Source: an uncultured Oscillospiraceae bacterium (GTDB lineage Bacteria > Bacillota > Clostridia > Oscillospirales > Oscillospiraceae). Taken from it: a stretch of DNA of 20,844 bases. The DNA lies in assembly GCA_910577915.1 (NCBI GenBank), contig CAJTOM010000047.1:1-20844 (forward strand), read 5' to 3'. A model generated the notes under the pieces. The model ran no database searches, was not told the origin of the DNA, and saw only the letters and a list, made by a program, of their open reading frames with translations. The position numbers and the translations under genes are program-made. Shown here in pieces: positions 7,293-14,116 of this stretch (position 1 is its first letter; each line of letters opens with the position of its first letter).

Positions 7293-8293
7293 ATGCAGTC
7301 TCCTTGATCTGTGTTCCCCATATTTTCCGCGCACTGGCCCGCCTGCTTTTTACGAACCCGGGAAACGGCCAGCGGATGGATGTACGGCGCTCCATTCGCC
7401 GCGGGCGCACGCAGGCGCGCGCCTGTAAGGCGGAGTCCAAGCAGCACCGCTGCGTATGGAATCATCTGCGTCAGCTGCGTTGCGACGCCGAGACTTTGCA
7501 GCCGCATCCGGAAGGCGGACATCACGCCAAAGAGCAACGTGGCCAGATAGCCGCCAAACGGCGACCAATGCCCAAATTGGTTGGCCGCAAAAGCCATAAA
7601 TCCGGAACCGGCCGACATGTTGTTCACAAATACGTTTGCAGAGCTGAGACACATGACGCTGCCCGCCATTCCGGCAAAGAATCCGCCTAAGAGCACCGCA
7701 AACATCCGCAGCCGGTAGACATTGATGCCAAGCGCTGCCACTGCGGCTGGATTCTCTCCGACTGAGCGTATACGAAGCCCCCATACCGTTTTGTGCAGTA
7801 AAAACTGCATCGCTGCCACCGCGAGGATCCCCAGATAGATACAAACGGGATACCCGCTCAGCAACGTACTGATAACCGGAATCTCCTTCACCACCGGTAT
7901 ATCCAGCCGCTCAAATCCCGCAATCCACGGCGAAATTCCGGTCGTATCCCAGAGAGCCCGCATCATCATATAGGCAAGCCCCGGTGCAAACAGATTGATC
8001 CCAATGCCGATCACAATCTGCTGACCATTGCAGTAGATTGCCAGAACGCCAAGGACCGCAGAGATCAGCACGCCGCCCAGGCCGCCGCACAGCAGTCCCA
8101 CCCAGGGGCTGCCGCTGTACCAGGTCCCGACTGCCGCCGTAAAACCGCTGAACAGCATGGTCCCTTCAATCCCAATGTTAATGACGCCGGCCCGTTCGCT
8201 TACCGTACACGCAAGCGTCCCTAAAGCGATGGGCGCCGTCAGGCGAATGGCTGAGGCGAAGAAATTGGCAAATACTGTCAGGCTCTCCATCAT
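7289..8293 (-). CDS. ABC transporter permease, NupQ/YufQ-like
   Basis: A 334-residue integral membrane protein of the BPD_transp_2 type found in nucleoside and sugar importers. The N-terminal half carries LTAPIALGTLACTVSERAG and VINIGIEGTMLFSG (quoted separately), the signature of the second permease of BMP/Nup systems. Several hydrophobic helices alternate with charged loops, including VWGLRIRSVGENPAAVAALGIN (in part), the cytoplasmic coupling loop. The C-terminal 30 residues (after RLTGARLRA) are polar and somewhat longer than in B. subtilis NupQ. Start ATG at 8293 overlaps the stop of the other permease by four bases; the next codon is also ATG. It would pair with that permease to form the membrane channel. 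Confidence 0.92.
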   Translation of the reverse strand: MMESLTVFANFFASAIRLTAPIALGTLACTVSERAGVINIGIEGTMLFSGFTAAVGTWYSGSPWVGLLCGGLGGVLISAVLGVLAIYCNGQQIVIGIGINLFAPGLAYMMMRALWDTTGISPWIAGFERLDIPVVKEIPVISTLLSGYPVCIYLGILAVAAMQFLLHKTVWGLRIRSVGENPAAVAALGINVYRLRMFAVLLGGFFAGMAGSVMCLSSANVFVNNMSAGSGFMAFAANQFGHWSPFGGYLATLLFGVMSAFRMRLQSLGVATQLTQMIPYAAVLLGLRLTGARLRAPAANGAPYIHPLAVSRVRKKQAGQCAENMGNTDQGDCI

Positions 8294-9363
8294 TTCACAT
8301 CCACCTCCGCTTTCTTTTGGAAAAGCAGCGATACCCGCCCTTTAGCCGCGTCTAAGAGATTGCGCATTGTTGTCCACACCATGGGGGAGGCAACCAGAAT
8401 GACAATAAGTCCCTGCAAAACGGAAATCATTTCAGTGGTCACCTGATTGGTGAGGCTCATATTGATAGAGGCGGAACGGAGCATACCGAAAAGGAATGCG
8501 GACAGAAGGACGCCCGCCGGTGAGTTTGCCGCCAGCGTCGCGACGGTAATGCCATCCCATCCATATCCGGGAGAAAACCCCATCACAAATCGCTTATAGA
8601 CCGCAAGGCATTGGATCGATCCGCCCAGCGCAAACAGACCGCCGCTGATAAACATTGCCGCCAGCGTCCTTCGGTAAATCGGCACGCCGGCCTGCTCCAT
8701 TGCTCTGGGATTGTTTCCCATGGCGCGCAGAGAAAAGCCAAACGGCGTTTTGTATAGGAGCCAGGTCACCAGAAGGACGCTGATAACAGCAACAAAAATG
8801 CCGTAGTTGAACTGCGTGCTGGGGAAAAAGCGCGGCAAAATGCATCCGTCATTGACAACTACGGTCTCTGTATTGCTGGCGCCCTCTCTTTGGAAAAACT
8901 GTTTTACAATGTATTCCGTTAAAAGTTCCGCAATAGAATTCATCATGATGGTAGCCACAGAAAGCGACGCTAGATTTCTCCCCGCAATCAGCGTAGGCAA
9001 AACAGCCCAGACAGCTCCCGCCAGGAACCCCGCCGTCATCGCAGCAAGGTATCCCCAGGGCGCCGGAAACGGCACCAGCAGACCAACGATGACCGACGCA
9101 AGTCCGCCAACCAGCACCTGTCCCTCGCCGCCAATGTTAAAGACGCCGCTCTGGAACGCTACGGCCGCCCCCAGTCCTGTCATCACAAGCGGCAACATAT
9201 ACGCCAGTACATTCAAAAAGCCCTTGACACTGCCGAAAGAACCAGCAAGAATCGCCCCATACACGCTGACCGGATTTCGTCCGGTCGCCGCGATGGTGAA
9301 ACCGACCAGAAGCAGTGCCAGGATCAGTGAGAATACCGACAATCTAATTCCCGATTTTTTCAT
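8290..9363 (-). CDS. ABC transporter permease, NupP/YufP-like
   Basis: A 357-residue membrane protein with about eight hydrophobic segments, matching the first permease of BMP/Nup nucleoside importers. Family marks include AVAFQSGVFNIGGEGQ (the FNIG.EGQ motif, about residues 65-80), SLSVATIMMNSIAE and the coupling loop FGFSLRAMGNNPRAMEQAG. The start at 9363 follows AAAGAGG. It lies 69 bases after the binding-protein gene and overlaps the second permease by four bases. Together with the ATPase and lipoprotein it completes an importer; family precedent (B. subtilis NupNOPQ, Treponema PnrA systems) points to ribonucleosides or related purines, though this copy's own substrate is unproven. Confidence 0.92.
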   Translation of the reverse strand: MKKSGIRLSVFSLILALLLVGFTIAATGRNPVSVYGAILAGSFGSVKGFLNVLAYMLPLVMTGLGAAVAFQSGVFNIGGEGQVLVGGLASVIVGLLVPFPAPWGYLAAMTAGFLAGAVWAVLPTLIAGRNLASLSVATIMMNSIAELLTEYIVKQFFQREGASNTETVVVNDGCILPRFFPSTQFNYGIFVAVISVLLVTWLLYKTPFGFSLRAMGNNPRAMEQAGVPIYRRTLAAMFISGGLFALGGSIQCLAVYKRFVMGFSPGYGWDGITVATLAANSPAGVLLSAFLFGMLRSASINMSLTNQVTTEMISVLQGLIVILVASPMVWTTMRNLLDAAKGRVSLLFQKKAEVDVK

Positions 9364-9432
9364 GGAATCCTCTTTTCTTAGCTTATGGCGGCCCTAAGCC
9401 CGCTGCGGTTAAGACTGCGCTGCTCCATCAAT

Positions 9433-10482
9433 TTAAGACGCGCTCCAGGTTTTCGCCTCATCTACTGTTGCCGGTACAACGAGGCTGCCAGACTTAATCG
9501 CTTCCACAGCCTCGTTATACATGTTCATCACATCGGCCGGGATTTCATAGGCGGAGCCCTCAAAGTCCAGGTATACGCCGTCCTCCGCGATCCCCTTTAC
9601 AATGGATCCGGCGGTGAACGATCCGTCGATCAAGTCCTGCACCGCCTCCTTGGCGCAGGCGGGGAAGTCGCGGATCGCACTCGCAATATTGGTGTCCGGG
9701 GCATCGCCGTTGAGATTGCCGTCGAAGAATACGGTAAGGAATCCCTTCTCCCTGCCGGCGTTCAGGATGCCCAGGCCACCGGCGCTGGCGGTGTGATAAA
9801 TCAGACTGGCGCCCTGTTCATTCATCGAGGTGGCGATCTCATAGCATCCGTTGACCTCCGCCCAGCCATTGGCATAGTCTACCAGCACCTCGCAGTCAGG
9901 ATTTACATAGTGCGCACCGGCAATCATACCGGCTGCCCCCAAATTGCACAGCGGAATATCATGGGCGCCAATAAAGCCCAGCGTATTGCTGGCGGACAGA
10001 CCCGCGCCAAGAATTCCAGCCAGGAAGCCCAGTTCCTCATCCCGCCAGGTGTAGCTGCGAATATTATCGCCGCCGACAACGGCGTCCAAAATGACAAAGT
10101 TCTGTTCCGGATAATTGGGGGCGACGTTCTCAAGGCTGGAGCTCTGACTGCCCCCCAGGCAGATAATCAGGTCATATTCGCCTCCGTCTGCATAACCGGA
10201 AATCAGTCCCTCATACTCCGCGTCATCTTTCGGTTCCGAATAAACCCACTCAATCCCCATTTCAGACTTGGCCTCCTCCATCCCGCTGTAGAGCGCGTCG
10301 TTGAAGGACTTATCCCCCAAGCCGCTGGATGCAAAAACTACGGCAATTTTAGCCGCCGCAGCCTCGCCTAAGGATGAGTCCTCTGCCGGCTTTTGCTCCT
10401 TTCCACAGCCGGCCAGCACAGCGCACATGGCCACCACCATGAGCAGAGCAAGCGTCCTTCTTACGTTTGTGCACTTCTTCAT
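9433..10482 (-). CDS. BMP family substrate-binding lipoprotein
   Basis: A 349-residue extracytoplasmic binding protein. The N-terminus has a basic start, a hydrophobic stretch and a lipobox LAGC (C26), so it should be anchored to the membrane outer face. The mature part shows the BMP/PnrA pattern: SSGLGDKSFNDALYSGM, YDLIICLGG, TWRDEELGFLAG and NTLGFIGAHDIP, the purine-nucleoside-binding fold of Treponema PnrA and Bacillus NupN. A perfect AAGGAGG (10490-10496) lies seven bases before the ATG, which suits the high binding-protein expression that importers need. It sits between the ATPase and the permeases; the 181-base gap upstream contains a 10-bp inverted repeat. The ligand is inferred to be a nucleoside or related base. 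Confidence 0.93.
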   Translation of the reverse strand: MKKCTNVRRTLALLMVVAMCAVLAGCGKEQKPAEDSSLGEAAAAKIAVVFASSGLGDKSFNDALYSGMEEAKSEMGIEWVYSEPKDDAEYEGLISGYADGGEYDLIICLGGSQSSSLENVAPNYPEQNFVILDAVVGGDNIRSYTWRDEELGFLAGILGAGLSASNTLGFIGAHDIPLCNLGAAGMIAGAHYVNPDCEVLVDYANGWAEVNGCYEIATSMNEQGASLIYHTASAGGLGILNAGREKGFLTVFFDGNLNGDAPDTNIASAIRDFPACAKEAVQDLIDGSFTAGSIVKGIAEDGVYLDFEGSAYEIPADVMNMYNEAVEAIKSGSLVVPATVDEAKTWSAS

Positions 10483-10576
10483 AGTAAATCCTCCTTATCA
10501 TTCCCGTACCCCTGCCCAGAACCTGTTTCCATAAACGCCGCATCCCGGTTGGACATGTCTTTCGCCTCCCCGCCGC

Positions 10577-10620
10577 GCCAAAAATCCTGTCATGCATTGG
10601 GTATTTCTGCGATTTTTGGC
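10577..10620. repeat. 10-bp inverted repeat upstream of the binding-protein gene
   Basis: GCCAAAAATC (10577-10586) and GATTTTTGGC (10611-10620) are perfect complements with a 24-nt loop. The structure lies between the ATPase stop and the lipoprotein start. There is no T-tract after the stem on the leftward strand. It may be an mRNA-stabilising or processing hairpin that raises lipoprotein expression, or a protein-binding site. Confidence 0.6.
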
Positions 10621-10663
10621 CGTGCAAAATGGCAAAATCCCTTGTCCATCCCGCATTCCACGC

Positions 10664-12244
10664 CTATGAATACTGGTTCCTATCTTCAGACGGAATCCCG
10701 TCTGTTTCACCCAGCATCAGTTTACCCAGACTCTCCCGGTCTGCGGCATCTCCATCCACTATCCCTGTGACTTTTCCGCGGAACATGACCATGATGCGGT
10801 CTGAAACCTTCATCAGCTCGTCCAAATCGCTGGATATGAATACTACCGCACAGCCCTCCGCAGCCGCCTCCAGGATACGGCTCTGGATATAGTCGGCCGA
10901 AGCAATATCCACACCTCTTGTCGGCTGAGCGGCAATCAGCAAGCGGCATGTTTTGGTAAGTTCCCGCGCCGCCACAATCTTCTGCTGGTTTCCCCCGGAA
11001 AGTGAACTCACGTATACTGATTCATTTGCCGCAGCGATGCTATAGTCGGAAATCTTTTCTTTTGCATACTGCCGGACTCTGCCCCAATCTTCATATATCG
11101 CGTGGGGGGAAAACGGTTTTTTATCATATTCGTTCAAAATCATATTCTCAAAAATCCGCATCGAAAGGATGAGCCCCGCCCCCTGCCGGTCATCCGGAAT
11201 ACTGCCGACGCCTTCCTGACGGATCCGTTTCGTTGTACATTTGCTGAGCTCCCTGCCCTCCAGGCGAATACTCCCCTGGCTGATTCTGGCAATGCCCAGG
11301 ATCGCCTGTGCCAGAGCCGTCTGGCCGTTGCCCTCAATCCCCGCGACCCCCAAAACCTCGCCCGCGCGCACGGAGAAGGACACGTTATCTACCAACCGAA
11401 GGTTATCCGCTCCTGTTACCACAGCATTTTCTACATCCAAGACCACTGCTGCCCCCATCGCATGAGGAATTCGCCGCTCCCGGCTGACGGTTTTTCCTAC
11501 CATCATGTAGGTAAGCGCCGTAACATCCGTTTCCTGCGGAGTCGTTACGCCGACAATCCGTCCCCCTCGAATCACGGTCATCCGATCTGCAATTTGATAT
11601 ACCTCCCGCAGTTTATGCGTAATGAAAACAATGGACTTTCCCATTGCTTTCAGGCGTCTGAGCACATCAAACAGCGCGTCGGACTCCCGGGGTGTAAGCA
11701 ATGCGGTCGGCTCATCAAAAATCAGAATATCCGCCTTGCGGTACAGCAGCTTCATAATCTCAACGCGCTGGCGCTGCCCGATTGTCAGCTTTTCAACCAA
11801 CGCGTCAGGATCCAGTTCCAGGCCATACGCGTTTGAAAGCTCTTTGATTTCTTTACACGCCGTCCGTCTGTCCAATGTCCCGCATCTTGTCCGCGTTTCT
11901 TTCCCGAGGATAATGTTCTCCATGACGGACAAATGCGGGATCAACATCAGCTCCTGGTGAACCATTCCAATCCCGTGTGCAATCGCAGCCGCCGGTTCGT
12001 TCAGAGCGGTTTCTTTCCCATTAATAAATATTTTTCCCTCATCGGGCTGTTCGATGCCATAGAGCATCTTCATCAGCGTGCTTTTGCCCGCGCCATTCTC
12101 CCCGAGGAGAGCGTGCACTTCTCCTCGGTACAGTTCGAAATGGATATGGTCGCTGGCTTGGATCACCCCGCCATAGCATTTGCAGAGATCATCGCAAACC
12201 AATACGGCATCGCATTCCCTTTTATTGCAGCTATTCTCTGACAT
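10664..12244 (-). CDS. ABC importer ATPase with two nucleotide-binding domains, NupO/YufO-like
   Basis: A 526-residue fused ATPase. Domain 1: Walker A GENGAGKST (48-56), signature LTIGQ (153-157), Walker B ILIFDEP (173-179), H-loop His210. Domain 2 has a degenerate Walker A, GIEGNGQT (302-309), and a signature LSGGNQQ followed by LLIAAQPTRGVD, where the Walker B Asp-Glu is replaced by Ala-Gln. That asymmetry is typical of the RbsA/NupO class. The ATG at 12244 follows GGAGGAAAA; the in-frame ATG at 12307 has no such site. First gene of the leftward operon, with a clear promoter about 90 bases upstream. It drives the importer formed by the lipoprotein and two permeases downstream. Confidence 0.95.
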   Translation of the reverse strand: MSENSCNKRECDAVLVCDDLCKCYGGVIQASDHIHFELYRGEVHALLGENGAGKSTLMKMLYGIEQPDEGKIFINGKETALNEPAAAIAHGIGMVHQELMLIPHLSVMENIILGKETRTRCGTLDRRTACKEIKELSNAYGLELDPDALVEKLTIGQRQRVEIMKLLYRKADILIFDEPTALLTPRESDALFDVLRRLKAMGKSIVFITHKLREVYQIADRMTVIRGGRIVGVTTPQETDVTALTYMMVGKTVSRERRIPHAMGAAVVLDVENAVVTGADNLRLVDNVSFSVRAGEVLGVAGIEGNGQTALAQAILGIARISQGSIRLEGRELSKCTTKRIRQEGVGSIPDDRQGAGLILSMRIFENMILNEYDKKPFSPHAIYEDWGRVRQYAKEKISDYSIAAANESVYVSSLSGGNQQKIVAARELTKTCRLLIAAQPTRGVDIASADYIQSRILEAAAEGCAVVFISSDLDELMKVSDRIMVMFRGKVTGIVDGDAADRESLGKLMLGETDGIPSEDRNQYS

Positions 12245-12337
12245 TTTTCCTCCGTACCCTTTACCGGCCCACACACCATCCTCTATTCGCTGCGCTTCAG
12301 AAATCATTCTGCTGGCATTTCGTGTGATGTAAATATT

Positions 12338-12366
12338 ATTATAGAGTTATTTCCTCCTCTTTGCAA
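12338..12366 (-). promoter_or_regulatory. Promoter of the nucleoside importer/VOC/amidohydrolase operon
   Basis: Read leftward: -35 TTGCAA (12361-12366), 17-bp spacer, perfect -10 TATAAT (12338-12343). The predicted start site near 12331 gives a leader of about 87 bases before the ATPase ATG at 12244. No purine-riboswitch core was recognised in that leader. It begins directly downstream of the lysR terminator. Confidence 0.8.
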
Positions 12367-12370
12367 ATTC

Positions 12371-12392
12371 AAAAAAAAGATGGCGAACCATC
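12371..12392 (-). terminator. Short terminator of the lysR gene
   Basis: On the leftward strand GATGG-TTCG-CCATC forms a 5-bp stem with a stable TTCG tetraloop, followed by eight T residues. It lies about 100 bases after the lysR stop and just before the operon promoter, separating the two transcripts. The short stem makes efficiency uncertain; a run of A before it can pair with the T-tract. Confidence 0.6.
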
Positions 12393-12403
12393 GGTTTTTC
12401 CGA
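12391..12403 (-). promoter_or_regulatory. Candidate LysR-type operator (T-N11-A dyad)
   Basis: On the leftward strand TCGGAAAAACCGA is a T-N11-A sequence with dyad symmetry (TCGG and CCGA). Its centre at 12397 lies at about -66 relative to the predicted start site at 12331, the usual place of the LysR recognition site on activated promoters. It overlaps the edge of the lysR terminator. The assignment is inferred from position and form only. Confidence 0.5.
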
Positions 12404-12476
12404 ATGGACGCCGTTTGAAATTATCCGCTGCATCATTTAATTTTTACTACGCCTGCATATCGTTTTCTGCGCTCCT

Positions 12477-12495
12477 GTATATTCAAGGTATATTC
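12477..12495. repeat. Direct repeat GTATATTC with 11-bp period
   Basis: GTATATTC occurs at 12477-12484 and again at 12488-12495, three bases apart, so the copies lie on one face of the helix. The second copy touches the lysR stop codon. It may be a chance repeat or an accessory regulator site. Confidence 0.5.
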
Positions 12496-13400
12496 TAGTC
12501 TTCCAAAGAGATTTCTGTCTTCAATAAGTCAATAAACTGCTCCACTGCAGCAGAAATCGGAAGTTTGGATTGCAAAATATACCCTATTTCTACAATATCC
12601 CCGTCCACAACCGGCAGCATCACAATCTGCTGCTGCTGGTCCATGCTGGTCTTCAAACCAGTTCCCACAACAAAGGCATGCAGATCGTGCATCAGGGAAT
12701 ACGCCGTTGCGCGGTCTGTCACAGTAATCATCTGCCGTACCGGCATCTTTGTTCGAATATTGGTGTACTCCCCATTGGAACTGGTTCGCTTGTCGTAGTC
12801 GATCTTCGGGTATTCCACAAGTTCAGCGATGGATACTTCCTCCTTGTGCGCCAGAGGATGCGTGCGGCTGACATAGGCGTGTATTTGTCCTGTAAGCAGC
12901 TTAAAAAATTGCAAATTTCTGGTCTCTAACTCCCTCTTAAACTGTTTTTTATTGTGCTCAGTAAAAAATATAATTCCAATATCGGCCCTGCCATTCTCCA
13001 TTGTACGTAAAACTACCGGTGTACTGCTCTCCTTATACCCCAAAACATAGCTTGCACTGCGGTGCAGGCCTGCAAAAGAAAGAAAAGAATCCATTCCGCA
13101 GATATGGTGCTGGGCCACCACAGAGAGGGAGTAATGCACCTGCTCCCGATTGCTGTACTTCTCTTTCACATAGTCCAGTTTCCGCTGGATCTCACTCAGC
13201 TCAATCAGCAGCTCTTCTCCCTCCCGCGTCAGCAACATCCCCCTGCTGCTACGGATGAACGCCTGAATCCTGCATTCCCGCTCCAGTTCAATCAACGCCT
13301 CAGAAATGGTTGACTGCGCTGTAAAAAGCCGTTTTGACGCTCCGCCTACAGAACCGCACTCTGCCACGGCAATAAAATATTGGATTTGCTGTAAAGTCAT
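12495..13400 (-). CDS. LysR family transcriptional regulator
   Basis: A 301-residue LysR-type regulator. The N-terminal 60 residues form the winged helix-turn-helix (LQQIQYFIAVAECGSVGGAS, then AQSTISEALIELE), followed by the linker helix and a two-lobed effector domain (about 90-295) containing VVLRTMENGRADIGIIF and DRATAYSLMHDLHAFVVGTG (quoted in part). The ATG at 13400 follows GGTGGAG and gives the canonical MTLQQ start; an ATG six bases upstream is possible. It is codirectional with, not divergent from, the importer operon that starts 250 bases later, and a T-N11-A dyad near -66 of that promoter is its likely target. The inducer is presumably the imported compound or a derivative. It has its own promoter and terminator. 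Confidence 0.93.
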   Translation of the reverse strand: MTLQQIQYFIAVAECGSVGGASKRLFTAQSTISEALIELERECRIQAFIRSSRGMLLTREGEELLIELSEIQRKLDYVKEKYSNREQVHYSLSVVAQHHICGMDSFLSFAGLHRSASYVLGYKESSTPVVLRTMENGRADIGIIFFTEHNKKQFKRELETRNLQFFKLLTGQIHAYVSRTHPLAHKEEVSIAELVEYPKIDYDKRTSSNGEYTNIRTKMPVRQMITVTDRATAYSLMHDLHAFVVGTGLKTSMDQQQQIVMLPVVDGDIVEIGYILQSKLPISAAVEQFIDLLKTEISLED

Positions 13401-13437
13401 GCGCATCTCCACCCTTCCTGCCAGCCTCATTCCACAA

Positions 13438-13466
13438 AGTATAGCGCAAATCTTTTTCTAAAGCAA
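13438..13466 (-). promoter_or_regulatory. Promoter of the lysR gene
   Basis: Read leftward: -35 TTGCTT (13461-13466), 17-bp spacer, -10 TATACT (13438-13443). Start site near 13431, leader about 30 bases. An A+T-rich inverted repeat ACATA-TT-TATGT (13477-13488) lies just upstream, centred at about -51, a possible autoregulation site. Confidence 0.7.
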
Positions 13467-13540
13467 GACATGGCGCACATATTTATGTAATTTCCCCTAT
13501 TCCCCACAAAGAAATCTCCTGACCTCCCCCTGCATACGGC

Positions 13541-13584
13541 AAAACGCCCGCCGCCTTTTCGCATGAAAAGGCGGCGGGTGTTTT
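13541..13584 (-). terminator. Terminator of the rsfS operon
   Basis: A 20-bp stem (13541-13560 with 13565-13584, one mismatch or wobble pair) around a 4-nt loop, about 110 bases after the rsfS stop. Both sides carry an A/T run, so it can work in both directions. It marks the right edge of the lower-G+C region. Confidence 0.85.
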
Positions 13585-13691
13585 GTCGAAGCAGAAAGCC
13601 TTGGCAGACAATGCCCTCCCGGTTTCGCCGGCGGGGCAGCGCGCCGTGCTTTCAGGGCCGGGGCGGACCTATAGCGCCCTCTCCCCCGGCA

Positions 13692-14054
13692 CTAGGCCTG
13701 GACCAGGATTTCCGACATATCCAGCGGTTTTCCGTCGCTCCACAGCCGCTCCAGGCCGTAGAACTCCCTGGCCTCACCGTTGAACACGTGGACCACCACG
13801 CACCCATAGTCCAGCAGGACCCAAATGCCGCCCCGGTGCCCCTCTCGGTGCAGGGGCTTCTCGCCGGCCTCCTCTGCCAGCCGCTCCTCCACCGCGTCGC
13901 ACAGGGCGTTGATCTGGGTGTTGCTGGAGCCGGTGCAGATGACAAAGTAGTCCGCCAGGCTGGTGAGGTCCGTGACCTCCATGATCTTGACCTCCCCGCC
14001 CTTCTTGCTGTCCAGGGCCTTCGCCGCCAGAATCGCCATTTCCTTCGGTGTCAT
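13692..14054 (-). CDS. rsfS: Ribosomal silencing factor RsfS (Iojap/YbeB family)
   Basis: A 120-residue protein of the RsfS family, which binds ribosomal protein uL14 and blocks joining of the 30S and 50S subunits when nutrients are short. Visible motifs: EVTDLTSLADYFVICTGSS (the DFVI-type core), NALCDAVEERL, the GIWVLLDYGCVVVHVF strand and REFYGLERLWSDG at the C-terminal end. The ATG at 14054 follows GGGAGG; the frame is open to 14081 but without family sequence. Last gene of the leftward housekeeping block, 62 bases after the LCP gene, matching the usual nadD-yqeK-rsfS order of Firmicutes. Confidence 0.95.
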   Translation of the reverse strand: MTPKEMAILAAKALDSKKGGEVKIMEVTDLTSLADYFVICTGSSNTQINALCDAVEERLAEEAGEKPLHREGHRGGIWVLLDYGCVVVHVFNGEAREFYGLERLWSDGKPLDMSEILVQA

Positions 14055-14116
14055 ACCGCAGACCTCCCTTTCATTTTTCATTTTGCATCCGCTCGCGCCT
14101 GTTTCCGGCCGCCTTG

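Noticed and set aside
3112..12244. Functional unit of tdk with the nucleoside importer
   Set aside because: They are on opposite strands, in regions of different composition, with separate promoters and a terminator between; adjacency is probably due to insertion.
12245..12331. Possible purine or related riboswitch in the importer operon leader
   Set aside because: The conserved purine-aptamer core sequences were not found, and the leader of about 87 bases has no evident terminator or sequestering stem.
3706..13600. Integrase, insertion sequence or att repeats at the island edges
   Set aside because: No transposase or integrase frame and no convincing flanking direct repeat was seen by eye; a computed repeat search would be needed to exclude short ones.
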